A stretch of DNA of 13,876 nt from Oscillospiraceae bacterium (GTDB lineage Bacteria > Bacillota_A > Clostridia > Oscillospirales > Oscillospiraceae): positions 1 through 13,876 of the forward strand of contig JAFYLN010000202.1 of the NCBI GenBank assembly GCA_017537045.1, in the 5' to 3' direction. Of this stretch, positions 5,906 to 13,731 are shown piece after piece. Under the pieces are notes generated by a model. It was not told the origin of the DNA and made no database searches. It saw only the letters and a program-made list of their open reading frames with translations. The stretch's first letter is position 1; each line of letters opens with the position of its first letter. Made by a program: the position numbers and the translations under genes.

Positions 5906-6379
5906 TTATCTTTTCACTTTCTGCTTGCGAAGATCGCCTCTGGAATCAAAACGGGATGCAACCACCGCATTGACCGCAATGCAGGCAACCGCCACCGCTA
6001 CTGCTTCTCCTGCCACGCAGTACACCGTGCGCCAGAGCAGCTCCATGATTTCCAGCGCCCCAAAGCCGCCGCCGACCAGCGCCATGACAGCGCCCATCAC
6101 CAGACCCAGTGCACCGAAGACGATACCGGCAAGACGCTGGGTGAAGCGCCATGCTTCCACGCTGCCCATACCGTAGTAGCAGCGGTAACCGATGTAATAA
6201 TTGGCTTCCTTGGGCGCGGCAAAGAGATACACCAGCCCCATAAGCAGCAGCGCAGCAGGTCCGACCAGTATGATGATACGGGCGGCCGGGGCAAATTTGC
6301 TGAGAATGGGATCCAGCTCCGGCAGTAAGGATGCCGGCTCAAAGGCATCCATAAGCCCTTTAAAATCTTCGATGCTCAT
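5906..6379 (-). CDS. SdpI-like small integral membrane protein
   Basis: The protein has 157 residues with three clear hydrophobic segments (about 33-54, 84-105 and 118-141) and a basic C-terminus (RGDLRKQKVKR). Between the first two segments, IGYRCYYGMGSVEAWRFTQRLAG (63-85) resembles the signature of the SdpI family (IGxRT...S.E.W...NR..G). SdpI is the immunity protein against the SdpC toxin in Bacillus, but most relatives have no known role, and no toxin gene is present. Translation is probably coupled to nrdR: the nrdR stop lies three bases before this ATG, and the ribosome site GGAGGAG is inside the last nrdR codons. The first ~30 residues are amphipathic and not family-typical. Function unknown. 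Confidence 0.7.
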   Translation of the reverse strand: MSIEDFKGLMDAFEPASLLPELDPILSKFAPAARIIILVGPAALLLMGLVYLFAAPKEANYYIGYRCYYGMGSVEAWRFTQRLAGIVFGALGLVMGAVMALVGGGFGALEIMELLWRTVYCVAGEAVAVAVACIAVNAVVASRFDSRGDLRKQKVKR

Positions 6380-6382
6380 GGC

Positions 6383-6835
6383 TTACTCCTCCAGAAGGGA
6401 GCTGATCTCCCGCATAAAGGAATTGACATCCTGGAACCGGCGGTAGACGGAGGCAAAACGGATGTAGGCAACTTCATCCAGGGGCTTCAGACGCTCCAGA
6501 ATCATTTCGCCGATCTTATCAGTGCTGATCTCCCGCTCCAGAGAGTTCTGGATGGACTGCTCGATCTCTGTTGTAATCTGGTCAAGATCTGCCACGTTGA
6601 CCTTGCGCTTGTCAAAGGCGCGGATCATGGAGTTGAGGATCTTGTTACGGTCAAAGGCCTGACGGGAACCGTTGCGCTTGACCACAATGATGGGCAAACT
6701 TTCCACAATCTCATAGGTTGTAAAACGGCGCTGGCAGGCCATGCATTCCCGGCGGCGGCGAATGCTCAGACCATCTTCAGAGTGGCGGGAATCGACAACC
6801 TTGCTTTCCTGATCGCCGCAAAAGGGACATTTCAT
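6383..6835 (-). CDS. nrdR: Transcriptional repressor NrdR
   Basis: NrdR senses ATP/dATP and represses ribonucleotide reductase genes. All parts are present in 150 residues. A zinc ribbon has Cys 3, 6, 31 and 34 (MKCPFCG ... CMACQRRFTTYE), with the Arg-rich loop RRRRE between. An ATP-cone domain covers about 49-139 (VVKRNGSRQAFDRNKIL ... RLKPLDEVAYIRFASVYRRF). I start at ATG 6835, giving the canonical MKCPFCG; a TTG two codons upstream is possible but less likely. AAGGGTG precedes it. It is the first gene of an operon with the SdpI-like gene. No nrd genes are in the window, so its targets lie elsewhere. Confidence 0.97.
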   Translation of the reverse strand: MKCPFCGDQESKVVDSRHSEDGLSIRRRRECMACQRRFTTYEIVESLPIIVVKRNGSRQAFDRNKILNSMIRAFDKRKVNVADLDQITTEIEQSIQNSLEREISTDKIGEMILERLKPLDEVAYIRFASVYRRFQDVNSFMREISSLLEE

Positions 6836-6869
6836 ATACAATCAGCACCCTTTCTGTTGATGATTGTTC

Positions 6870-6898
6870 ATTATATCAGATTTTTGGAATACTGTCCA
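6870..6898 (-). promoter_or_regulatory. Promoter of nrdR operon
   Basis: On the minus strand TGGACA (6898-6893) and a perfect TATAAT (6875-6870) are 17 bases apart, placing the start near 6863 and leaving a leader of about 28 bases. I see no convincing NrdR-box pair. Confidence 0.8.
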
Positions 6899-6914
6899 GA
6901 CTTTTTTCCCAATT

Positions 6915-7093
6915 CAAATTTCAGTTTATCGTTCCGTTCCGATTATGAATGTAGGGGCGGCGATCCGCCGCCCGGCGGCACAATGTTACGAATTCGCCGA
7001 AATCCAATGCAAATTCGCAGCATTTCTCTGCGCGGGCGACCAATGGTCGCCCCTACATAATCCACGGCACACAGCGCAATAAACATCAATTTA
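6915..7093 (+). repeat. Family-1 nested palindromic repeat, copy R3 (short form, core flipped)
   Basis: This accounts for most of the 314-base gap between nrdR and mrdA. Head A (CAAATTTCAGTTTATCG, 6915-6931) leads to GTAGGGGCGGC, then hairpin GGGCGGC/GCCGCCC. The right arm is GGGCGACC/GGTCGCCCCTAC, then tail B to about 7093. It lacks module X. The 20-bp core CGCCGAAATCCAATGCAAAT (6995-7014) is reversed relative to the ends when compared with R1 and R2, while its immediate flanks keep their orientation. Copy length is about 179 bases against about 237 for R1 and R2. Confidence 0.83.
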
Positions 7094-7113
7094 CCATTTC
7101 CCGTGAGGCAGGC

Positions 7114-7144
7114 TAAAAGGCGCGGTGCTGCTGCACCGCGCCTT
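7114..7144 (-). terminator. Terminator of the maf-mreC-mreD-mrdA operon
   Basis: A perfect 12-bp stem AAGGCGCGGTGC (7117-7128) / GCACCGCGCCTT (7133-7144) has a 4-base loop. Read on the minus strand it ends in TTTTAG. It starts six bases past the mrdA stop. Confidence 0.85.
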
Positions 7145-7149
7145 CCGCA

Positions 7150-9288
7150 TTAAGAAACCTGATTTTCGTAGGTATTGACCGCACTGGCTTCTGCCTGATA
7201 GAAATAGTACTCAATGATCTCCTTTGCTACACGACCCAGTGTCGCACCGTGGGCTGCCTTTTCACCGAAGACGGCGATGGCGATCTCGGGGTCATCCACA
7301 GGCGCGAAGCAGACGAAGGAGCCGTCGTCGGAGCCCAGACGGCCGGTTTCTGCGGTACCGGTCTTAGCAGCAACTTCCACACTGGTACCACGCATGGTGT
7401 TACGGGCCGTACCGCTGGGGCCGGTGATGACTTGCTTCATACCCTGCACGATGGTGCTGTAGGTAGCATTGCTCATTTTCATGGTACTTGCTACCACGGG
7501 TTCATTCTGTACCACCAGCGTCCGGTAGTCGGATGCCACCACGCGGTTGAGGAAGGTGGCCTTCATGCGCACGCCCTTGTTGGCAAGTGTGGACACATAT
7601 ACGCAAAGCTGCAGAGGCGTCAGGCGGTTTTCGGACTGGCCGATGGCGGCATTCAGCTTATCGCCGACACCCCAGGAAGCCATTGCGCCGGTATACAGTT
7701 TCGCCTTGTTCTCTGCGTTTGCGCGCATACCCACAGCCTCGTCCAGCTCGATGCCGGTCTTTTCGCCGAGGCCGAAGCCCTTGGCGGCTTCGTCCAGCGT
7801 AGCACCGCTGATGAACCAGTCAGCCAGATAGTAGAAGAAGTAGTTGCAGGAAACTTCCAGTGCCTTGGGTGCATCGATGACACCGTGCACACGTCCATAG
7901 GCGTTCCACAGCAGACAAGCTGGTGCAAAGCCCTGATCCTCATACTCACGGTACTTGCCCTGGGCATTGACCGTTTCACCGTATTCAAACAGACGGGAAG
8001 GCTTGATTCGACCGCCGCCCAGCTCCATAGCAGCATACAGGGTAACCATTTTAAAGGAAGAACCGGGCGCGTAGGTGGCATGGAATGCACGGTTAAACAG
8101 GGGATCGAAGTCCGCTTCCAGAATGTCGTTGTAATCCTCGTTGTAGGTCTGGGGATTATAGGTGGGATAGGAGGCGCAGGCCAGGATCTCACCAGTCTTG
8201 ACCTTCATGACCACAACGGCTGCGCCTTCAACGTCGCGGCCTGTCAATTCCTGGTTCTTGTCAGTTTTGGAATCCTCAGGATTCTGCAGCCAGTCGATGA
8301 TATCTGCCAGCGCATCTTCCGCAATGATCTGCAGGTTGATATCGATGGTGGTTTCCACGTTGTTGCCGGCCTTCGGCTCCTTGCCCTCGTAGTATTCCTG
8401 CGAAATGATGGCGCCGTTTTTGTCAACGGTGTCGCGGCGCAGGCCGTCCACACCGTGGAGGTATTTTTCGAATGCCGCCTCAAAGCCGGACTGGCCGATC
8501 TGGGCATCCATGTAGTATTCGTCGCCCTCTCCGTTTTCGTAGGCTTCCTTGACCTTCAGCCACTGTTCGTTGGTCATGGCACCCATGGTGCCCAGAATGT
8601 GGGCGGCATATTTGGTATGGTATTCGCGCACCGTGGAGGACTCGGGTCTCAGACCCGGCGTATTCAGCTCCAGCAGCGCAGCCAGATGCTCGCTGGAAAC
8701 GTCCTCCATGAAGACGTAGCTACTCAGGTTCACAACGCCGCGCAGGTCAAATTCATAACGCAGGCCGATGACGGCGCGGGCATCCACATCGGACCATTCT
8801 TCGGGAATCTTGTAACGCTCACGCATTCTCTGCATCAGAAGCGGTGCCGTAATATCGGAGTCAATGCTCCGGTCGCGCAGGTAACTCTGGAAGTATCCCT
8901 GCCACGCGGTGGTATAGTCCGTCAGGGTGTACTCAAAGGGGCGGTCCTTGGTGATGGGGAAGTGATCCAGATAGGTAACGCCCAGCTCGCGGGTTTTTTC
9001 GATCAGTCGCAGCAGCGAGTCGTTGGTGTTATCGGACGAAGTGATAACGTAATGGTTGAACACAAGGTCGTAACTGGCGCGGTTACCCACCAGAATATTA
9101 CCGTTGCGGTCCAGAATGTCACCGCGTGCCGCCTTAACACGGGTCTGGGTGACGTAAACGTCCGTATTGTCCGTATTGCCATCGGTTTCAATGATCTGCA
9201 GATTGAACAAGCGGAAGCTATACAGCGACAGAACCGTTGCAAAGATCAGCAGCAGGGCAATTGCCCGGACTTTGGTTATTCGTTCCAT
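7150..9288 (-). CDS. mrdA: Class B penicillin-binding protein 2 (elongasome transpeptidase)
   Basis: This 712-residue protein cross-links peptidoglycan during side-wall growth. It has one N-terminal membrane anchor (about 8-27) and then the PBP dimer domain (VKAARGDILDRNGNIL at 51-66). The transpeptidase domain shows all three active-site motifs: S410-S-F-K413 (APGSSFK), S480-C-N482 and K642-T-G644. A LGTMGAM segment (232-238) and QIGQSGFE/FEKYLHGVDG (263-282) are typical of PBP2-type proteins. GGAGGAG precedes the ATG. The gene overlaps the mreD stop by 13 bases, so translation is coupled. Position after mreC/mreD supports the PBP2 rather than PBP3 assignment. No PASTA domains are present. 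It should be a beta-lactam target. Confidence 0.95.
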   Translation of the reverse strand: MERITKVRAIALLLIFATVLSLYSFRLFNLQIIETDGNTDNTDVYVTQTRVKAARGDILDRNGNILVGNRASYDLVFNHYVITSSDNTNDSLLRLIEKTRELGVTYLDHFPITKDRPFEYTLTDYTTAWQGYFQSYLRDRSIDSDITAPLLMQRMRERYKIPEEWSDVDARAVIGLRYEFDLRGVVNLSSYVFMEDVSSEHLAALLELNTPGLRPESSTVREYHTKYAAHILGTMGAMTNEQWLKVKEAYENGEGDEYYMDAQIGQSGFEAAFEKYLHGVDGLRRDTVDKNGAIISQEYYEGKEPKAGNNVETTIDINLQIIAEDALADIIDWLQNPEDSKTDKNQELTGRDVEGAAVVVMKVKTGEILACASYPTYNPQTYNEDYNDILEADFDPLFNRAFHATYAPGSSFKMVTLYAAMELGGGRIKPSRLFEYGETVNAQGKYREYEDQGFAPACLLWNAYGRVHGVIDAPKALEVSCNYFFYYLADWFISGATLDEAAKGFGLGEKTGIELDEAVGMRANAENKAKLYTGAMASWGVGDKLNAAIGQSENRLTPLQLCVYVSTLANKGVRMKATFLNRVVASDYRTLVVQNEPVVASTMKMSNATYSTIVQGMKQVITGPSGTARNTMRGTSVEVAAKTGTAETGRLGSDDGSFVCFAPVDDPEIAIAVFGEKAAHGATLGRVAKEIIEYYFYQAEASAVNTYENQVS

Positions 9289-9917
9289 GATTCTCCTCCG
9301 ATTTTAGAGACCGCGCGCACCAGTGGATACATGGGCAGCATGGTGATACAGGTAATACCGCCGGTCAGTGCAAACACGCTGACGCGGGGCAGGATGGTCA
9401 GTCCCAGAGACAGACCCACAACAAACAGCAGCATTTCATACAGCATGATGGCAATGCAGCCGCACATGGCGATGGAGCCGAAGCTGCGGTGCCAGTAAAG
9501 CTGCCGGAACAGGCCAATCAGAATCACCAGAATACACAGCAGCGCCACGCAGATCGGTGTGGGTGCACTGCCGGAAAACCAGTAAAACAGTGATGCCACA
9601 AGGGTGAACACGCTGCCATTTTCAAGGCCTTCATAAATGCCCACCAGCAGAATGAATGCAACGGGCAGGTCTGTGGTGGCACCGGAAAAGCGGACACCGC
9701 TCATAATCACATCCTGAATGATCAGCAGCAGGACACCTGTCAGGAAATAAACGCTCCATTTAAGGATCGTCAGCCGCTGCAGACGGGTCATATACAGCCG
9801 TTTCAGGAAATTTGTTCCCTTGGGATCCGGCTTGAATTCATAGGCCGGCTGTTTTCTTCTTCTGTAATCCGGCCGGGAGCCGTAGGCCGGTCTCCTTCTT
9901 CTTCTACGTTCGGCCAT
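9276..9917 (-). CDS. mreD: Rod shape-determining protein MreD, with a basic N-terminal extension
   Basis: This is a 213-residue integral membrane protein of the elongasome that links MreC to the peptidoglycan machinery. Hydrophobic segments lie at about 55-72, 85-95, 102-118, 121-140, 148-172 and 178-200, the 5-6 span pattern of MreD. Sequence identity in this family is low, and the call leans on its place between mreC and mrdA. The first ~45 residues are unusual: six arginines in a row and a near-repeat (PAYGSRPDYRRR then KQPAYEFKPD), hydrophilic and probably cytoplasmic. Ordinary MreD starts close to its first span. The ATG is five bases past the mreC stop, with a modest GGGGTGA site. A later start at MTRLQR (43) would remove the extension but lacks an obvious ribosome site. 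Confidence 0.87.
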   Translation of the reverse strand: MAERRRRRRPAYGSRPDYRRRKQPAYEFKPDPKGTNFLKRLYMTRLQRLTILKWSVYFLTGVLLLIIQDVIMSGVRFSGATTDLPVAFILLVGIYEGLENGSVFTLVASLFYWFSGSAPTPICVALLCILVILIGLFRQLYWHRSFGSIAMCGCIAIMLYEMLLFVVGLSLGLTILPRVSVFALTGGITCITMLPMYPLVRAVSKIGGESWNE

Positions 9918-9922
9918 TCACA

Positions 9923-10864
9923 TCACCCCACACCGACCATAACGCCGCCCGTGGGCAGCTGATTCTCCGTCGGCTGCGGAATCGGGGAAGTAGGTGCTGT
10001 CGTGTTTTCCGGCGCAGCGGTACTGCCGCCAACCACAGTTGCGGAATAGCTGGTCAGCACGAAGACCTGCTCCAGACGGCCGAAATCAACGGCGGGCACC
10101 AGCATTGCAAACTTTGCAACGCCCGTATCACCGAAGCCTGCGTCCACAACATAGCCCATGATCAGATCCCGGGGATAGACGGTAGAACCGGAGGTGACCA
10201 CCTGGTCATTGTTACGGATGATGGCGGAGGAGGGCAGGTAATCCATGCGCATCATGTCCTTACGGCCATCGGTATAACCGCCTCTGACCATGCCGCTGTA
10301 GCCGGAAGATGCAATGGTGGCGGAAATTTCAAGGGAGGAGTCCAGGATCGTCTTGATCACAGCATAATCGGGACCGGCTTCCGTAACCAGTCCCACCACC
10401 TCATGGTTGGCGGTGACCACGCACATATCACGGGCAATGCCCGCATTGGTGCCCTTGTTGATGGTGATGGTACTGGACCAGTCGGTGGAGCTTTTGGCAA
10501 TGATATAGCCATCCACCAGCTTGAAGTCCTCGCGGGTGGAGCTTAAATCCAGCAGATTGCGCAGACGCTGATTCTCGCGCTGGTAAGCATCCGCCTGACG
10601 GGCATCACTTTCCATCTGGGCGATCTGGGCTTTCAGCGCTTCATTTTCCGCAGCCAGCGTCTCATACTGGAACATGTAGCTGTAAAACTGCTCGGCAGAG
10701 TTGGTCAGCGACTGCATGCCGTAGCGGAACGGCGCCATGATGCCTTCCACCATCATATCGGGCAGCGTATGGCCGGTGGCGTTGCTTAAAACCGTAAGGC
10801 CTGCGGCCAGCAGGATCGCCACGATCAGCACAACCCTGAGGCGGGTACTGAATAAATGTCTCAT
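9923..10864 (-). CDS. mreC: Rod shape-determining protein MreC
   Basis: MreC is the 313-residue elongasome scaffold that lies outside the membrane and activates PBP2. A membrane anchor (about 10-27) is followed by a coiled coil (about 65-107, ETLAAENEALKAQIAQMES). Then come the two beta-barrel domains (DGYIIAKSSTDWSSTITINKG at 118-138; VTANHEVVGLVTEAGP; SGYSGMVRGG; DQVVTSGSTVYPRDLIMGYV). The C-terminus is a low-complexity Pro/Thr tail (about 285-305). I start at ATG 10864, which overlaps the maf stop as ATGA. A longer reading (19 more codons) would run inside maf and has no support. Confidence 0.95.
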   Translation of the reverse strand: MRHLFSTRLRVVLIVAILLAAGLTVLSNATGHTLPDMMVEGIMAPFRYGMQSLTNSAEQFYSYMFQYETLAAENEALKAQIAQMESDARQADAYQRENQRLRNLLDLSSTREDFKLVDGYIIAKSSTDWSSTITINKGTNAGIARDMCVVTANHEVVGLVTEAGPDYAVIKTILDSSLEISATIASSGYSGMVRGGYTDGRKDMMRMDYLPSSAIIRNNDQVVTSGSTVYPRDLIMGYVVDAGFGDTGVAKFAMLVPAVDFGRLEQVFVLTSYSATVVGGSTAAPENTTAPTSPIPQPTENQLPTGGVMVGVG

Positions 10865-11436
10865 AGCATATCTCCCATCAATTCCGGAGCCATTTCCCGC
10901 AGCACAAGTCCAAGGCGGCACACAGGAAGACCCATCACATTGTAATAATCCCCCACCATGTGGGTACAGAACAGGGCGGCACCGCCCTGAATGCCGTAGC
11001 TGCCGGCCTTATCCATGGGCTCACCGGTGGCAACGTAGGCAGCTATCTCCTTATCGGATAGTTCACGGAAATGAATGTCCGTCACTTCCGTAAAGGTTCG
11101 CATGTTTTCTCCGAAAACCACAGTCACGCCGGTCATAACCTGATGATCCCGCCCTGACAGCAGCCGGAGCATTTGCTTTGCCTCCGCCTCGCTGCGGGGT
11201 TTTCCAAGCACGCGGCCTTCGCAGACCACGATGGTATCGGCCGCCACCACCACATCACCGGCACTTCTGGGTGTGGCAGCCGCTTTCAGGCTGCTGACCC
11301 GCGCCACTTCATCAAAGGGAGGCTTACCGGAATCCATGGTTTCGTCAATATCCGCAACGCGGATCTGGAAAGGAATGTGGAAAAGTCCCAACAATTCCTT
11401 TCTCCTGGGGGATGCGGATGCTAAGATTAAAGTCAT
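10861..11436 (-). CDS. maf: Maf family nucleoside triphosphate pyrophosphatase
   Basis: This cytosolic 191-residue enzyme hydrolyses dTTP/UTP or modified nucleotides to monophosphates. The signature SASPRRKELL (7-16) starts the protein. VVVAADTIV (62-70) contains the catalytic Asp/Thr, LGKP (77-80) follows, and DKAGSYGIQG (142-151) and NVMGLPV (166-172) close the active site, as in Bacillus-type Maf. AAGAGGAA sits about seven bases before the ATG. It is the first gene of the tightly packed group maf-mreC-mreD-mrdA, an arrangement well known in Firmicutes. A 72-base gap separates it from the U32 gene upstream; I see no strong promoter there, so read-through from the U32 promoter is possible. 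Confidence 0.96.
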   Translation of the reverse strand: MTLILASASPRRKELLGLFHIPFQIRVADIDETMDSGKPPFDEVARVSSLKAAATPRSAGDVVVAADTIVVCEGRVLGKPRSEAEAKQMLRLLSGRDHQVMTGVTVVFGENMRTFTEVTDIHFRELSDKEIAAYVATGEPMDKAGSYGIQGGAALFCTHMVGDYYNVMGLPVCRLGLVLREMAPELMGDML

Positions 11437-11462
11437 TGTAATTCCTCTTGCTTAAGTGAAAA

Positions 11463-11486
11463 TTAAAGAACAAAGATTCTCTTTAA
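11463..11486 (-). terminator. Weak AT-rich hairpin between the U32 gene and maf
   Basis: TTAAAGA (11463-11469) and TCTTTAA (11480-11486) form a 7-bp stem with a 10-base loop, followed on the minus strand by ATTTTC. It is at best a leaky terminator, so the U32 gene and maf may be partly co-transcribed. Confidence 0.3.
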
Positions 11487-11508
11487 CATGTTGCTATGGT
11501 GCGGCAAA

Positions 11509-13596
11509 TTAATCCAATCCTCTTAAATACAGTCCTCTGGTGCAGGCACCGGGGTCGAAGGGGTTGGGATGGACATAATCAGAGAGGACGCGATCCACCT
11601 CCTGATTGTTTTCCGTTGTAAAATACAGTCTGGTTGCCCAGACACCGATCCGCGCCAGATCCTCCTGACGGTCCAGCCAGCTCAGCTTCTTGCCGTTGAG
11701 CAGCACACTGCGGCAGGAATTGCCGTCCTTGATGACGGGGAACTCCGCGCCGGTCTTGTCGGTCAGCTTCATGGTCGCCAGATGGCAGTTACATTCGCCG
11801 GTGCGGTTCTTGATCAGGCAGTGCTCCGTCAGCATCAGGGGCAGGCGGCCGTAGATCAGAATTTCACAGGGGATCAGCTTGCTCACATCGCGGATCTGGG
11901 GCATGGTCATTTCAAAGCTTAACGTCGCACTGGCAAGATCCAGCTTCTTGAGCACATTTAAAGCACCGGAATTGTAGATATTCAGGCCAAAATCGCCGCG
12001 AATACGCATGCCGGCCTCCCGGGCAGGCAGAATCAGACCCAGATTGCCCACCAGTACCTCCTTGATGCCCAGCTCCCGCAGGTGGAGCATGGCAGTCTTC
12101 AGCTTGGTGATCTCATTGTCGTGTGCAATGCGCGGCAGGACGGCTGCAACCGCGCCCCGCTTGACCAGCGTGCGGCACAACTCTTCATCGCCGTCCAGAA
12201 TATGGATGGGCACATAGAGCATCACAGTTTCCAGCTTCAAAAGCCGCTGGGTCAGTTGATCCTTGGAGGTCACCTGCATGCTGAGCCCCGGCATACCCTT
12301 GGACCCCTCCACCAGCGGGATGCGGCGCGCTTTACCCAGCTCCGGTTCTTCCTGACGGGCGCGCAAGGCCGTTAGCTGGTTGAGCGCATCGCGGCGCATG
12401 GCATTGATGGCAGCGGCGGACAGGATCAGCCCCGGCTCCACCTGCGTACGCACTTCCGTGCAGCGGTAGGGGGTGCCGCCGGTCTTGCTGAGACGCTGCG
12501 CCAGCTCCGCGGGAATCAGGGGACGGTTCTGGGCGATTTCAGGAACCGCACCTGCCACATGGCAGGTATTGCCGTCCTGATCGGTAACAGTCAGACTGCT
12601 TCCGGAACTTGCAACCACAGCGCGAAAAGCAATGTCTACCAGAGGATTGTCCACACCCTCATAGGTCTGGCGGGCACCCTGCAGCCACTGCTTGTCCTCT
12701 TTTTCCTCCTTGCGGATGCCGAACATCTCCCGATCCACATTACCGGTGTAGTAACCGTCGGTAAAGCCCTCCCGGTTGAAAGCGGTCATCAGATCCTTCT
12801 TCATATCCCGGGTGACCACGCCCTCATCGATAGCACGGCGGTAGACGGAGGTTACCGTCGCCACATATTCGGGGCGCTTCATGCGGCCTTCCAGCTTTAA
12901 GGAAGCCACACCCATGCCCTCCAGCTCCCGCACATAGCGCACCAGACAATTATCCTTCAGGCTCAGGGGGTACTTGTTCTCCCAGCGGCCATAGCCATAG
13001 CTCTGGCGGCAGGGCTGGGCGCAGCGCCCGCGGTTGCCGGAACGCCCGCCGATGACGGAGGACATGTAGCACTGGCCGGAATAGCTCATGCACAGTGCGC
13101 CATGGCCGAACACCTCGATCTCCACAGGGGCGTTTTCACAGATATAACGGATCTCATCGCGGCTCAGTTCGCGGCTGAGTACCACGCGGCTCATGCCCAT
13201 TGCAGCGCAAAGCAGCACACCAGGCAGGCTGTGGACGGTCATCTGGGTAGAACCGTGGACGTTGACCCCCGGTGCGATCTGGCGGCACAGCTGCACCACA
13301 TTCAGATCCTGCACGATGAAAGCATCTACACCGACGGTTGCCGCATGGCGGATCAACTCCATCAGCTCCGGCATTTCCCGGTCGGAAACCAGCGTATTCA
13401 ATGTTAAATGCACCTGCACGCCGCGGACATGGCAATATTTCACCGCTTCGGCCAGTGTCTGCGGTGTAAAATTCTTCGCACTCTGGCGTGCATTAAAGGT
13501 ACCGCAGCCCAGATATACCGCGTCAGCACCGTTCTGAACGGCAGCTTTCAGGGCATCCATAGACCCGGCAGGTGCCAGTAATTCCAGCATAAGCAT
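11509..13596 (-). CDS. Long U32 peptidase-family protein (RlhA-like iron-sulfur RNA hydroxylase candidate)
   Basis: The 695-residue protein opens with ELLAPAGSMDALKAAVQNGADAVYLG and contains the U32 signature EVFGHGALCMSYSGQC (161-176) followed by SGNRGRCAQPC (186-196). C169, C176, C192 and C196 are the likely 4Fe-4S ligands. Characterised U32 members (RlhA, TrhP) hydroxylate 23S rRNA or tRNA rather than cut protein, and the ~700-residue length fits the RlhA side with an extra middle domain (about 300-420). The C-terminal part (about 510-640) echoes the first half: IYGRLPLMLTEHC (581-593) with more cysteines at 602, 604 and 628. GGAGAGAG lies just upstream; ATG 13596 is kept, though the in-frame ATG at 13590 is about equally plausible. 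RNA substrate is inferred. Confidence 0.92.
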   Translation of the reverse strand: MLMLELLAPAGSMDALKAAVQNGADAVYLGCGTFNARQSAKNFTPQTLAEAVKYCHVRGVQVHLTLNTLVSDREMPELMELIRHAATVGVDAFIVQDLNVVQLCRQIAPGVNVHGSTQMTVHSLPGVLLCAAMGMSRVVLSRELSRDEIRYICENAPVEIEVFGHGALCMSYSGQCYMSSVIGGRSGNRGRCAQPCRQSYGYGRWENKYPLSLKDNCLVRYVRELEGMGVASLKLEGRMKRPEYVATVTSVYRRAIDEGVVTRDMKKDLMTAFNREGFTDGYYTGNVDREMFGIRKEEKEDKQWLQGARQTYEGVDNPLVDIAFRAVVASSGSSLTVTDQDGNTCHVAGAVPEIAQNRPLIPAELAQRLSKTGGTPYRCTEVRTQVEPGLILSAAAINAMRRDALNQLTALRARQEEPELGKARRIPLVEGSKGMPGLSMQVTSKDQLTQRLLKLETVMLYVPIHILDGDEELCRTLVKRGAVAAVLPRIAHDNEITKLKTAMLHLRELGIKEVLVGNLGLILPAREAGMRIRGDFGLNIYNSGALNVLKKLDLASATLSFEMTMPQIRDVSKLIPCEILIYGRLPLMLTEHCLIKNRTGECNCHLATMKLTDKTGAEFPVIKDGNSCRSVLLNGKKLSWLDRQEDLARIGVWATRLYFTTENNQEVDRVLSDYVHPNPFDPGACTRGLYLRGLD

Positions 13597-13625
13597 TCTC
13601 TCTCCATTTTGATATACTTACGCGC

Positions 13626-13654
13626 ATTATACCATAAGCCAATGCAGAATTCTA
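13626..13654 (-). promoter_or_regulatory. Extended -10 promoter of the U32 gene
   Basis: On the minus strand a perfect TATAAT (13631-13626) is preceded by TGG, an extended -10. The -35 region (TAGAAT, 13654-13649, 17-base spacing) is poor, which fits extended -10 use. The leader is about 25-30 bases. Confidence 0.6.
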
Positions 13655-13702
13655 CCCTTTGGGAAACAATTCATGAAAATTTAAGAACCGATATGTTGGT
13701 TT

Positions 13703-13719
13703 CAAATTTCAGTTTATCG
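13703..13719 (+). repeat. Head of a family-1 repeat, joined to a family-2 element
   Basis: CAAATTTCAGTTTATCG is identical to the head of R3 (6915-6931) and, from its fourth base on, to the heads of R1 and R2. After it the sequence diverges at once (ATCTGTTGAAAA) and then enters the family-2 hairpins instead of the GTAGGGGCGG arm. Confidence 0.75.
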
Positions 13720-13731
13720 ATCTGTTGAAAA

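Noticed and set aside
5906..6379. Toxin-immunity locus based on the SdpI-like protein
   Set aside because: No sdpC-like toxin or maturation gene is present, and most SdpI relatives are of unknown role.
217..7093. CRISPR array or integron-type array formed by the repeats
   Set aside because: Copies are hundreds to thousands of bases apart, long, palindromic and mosaic; there are no regular spacers and no cas genes.
7249..9498. Long plus-strand ORF of 749 codons
   Set aside because: It is antisense to mrdA and mreD, which carry all active-site motifs and good ribosome sites. Its product resembles no family and has the His/Gly/Val-rich look of antisense reading in GC-biased codons.
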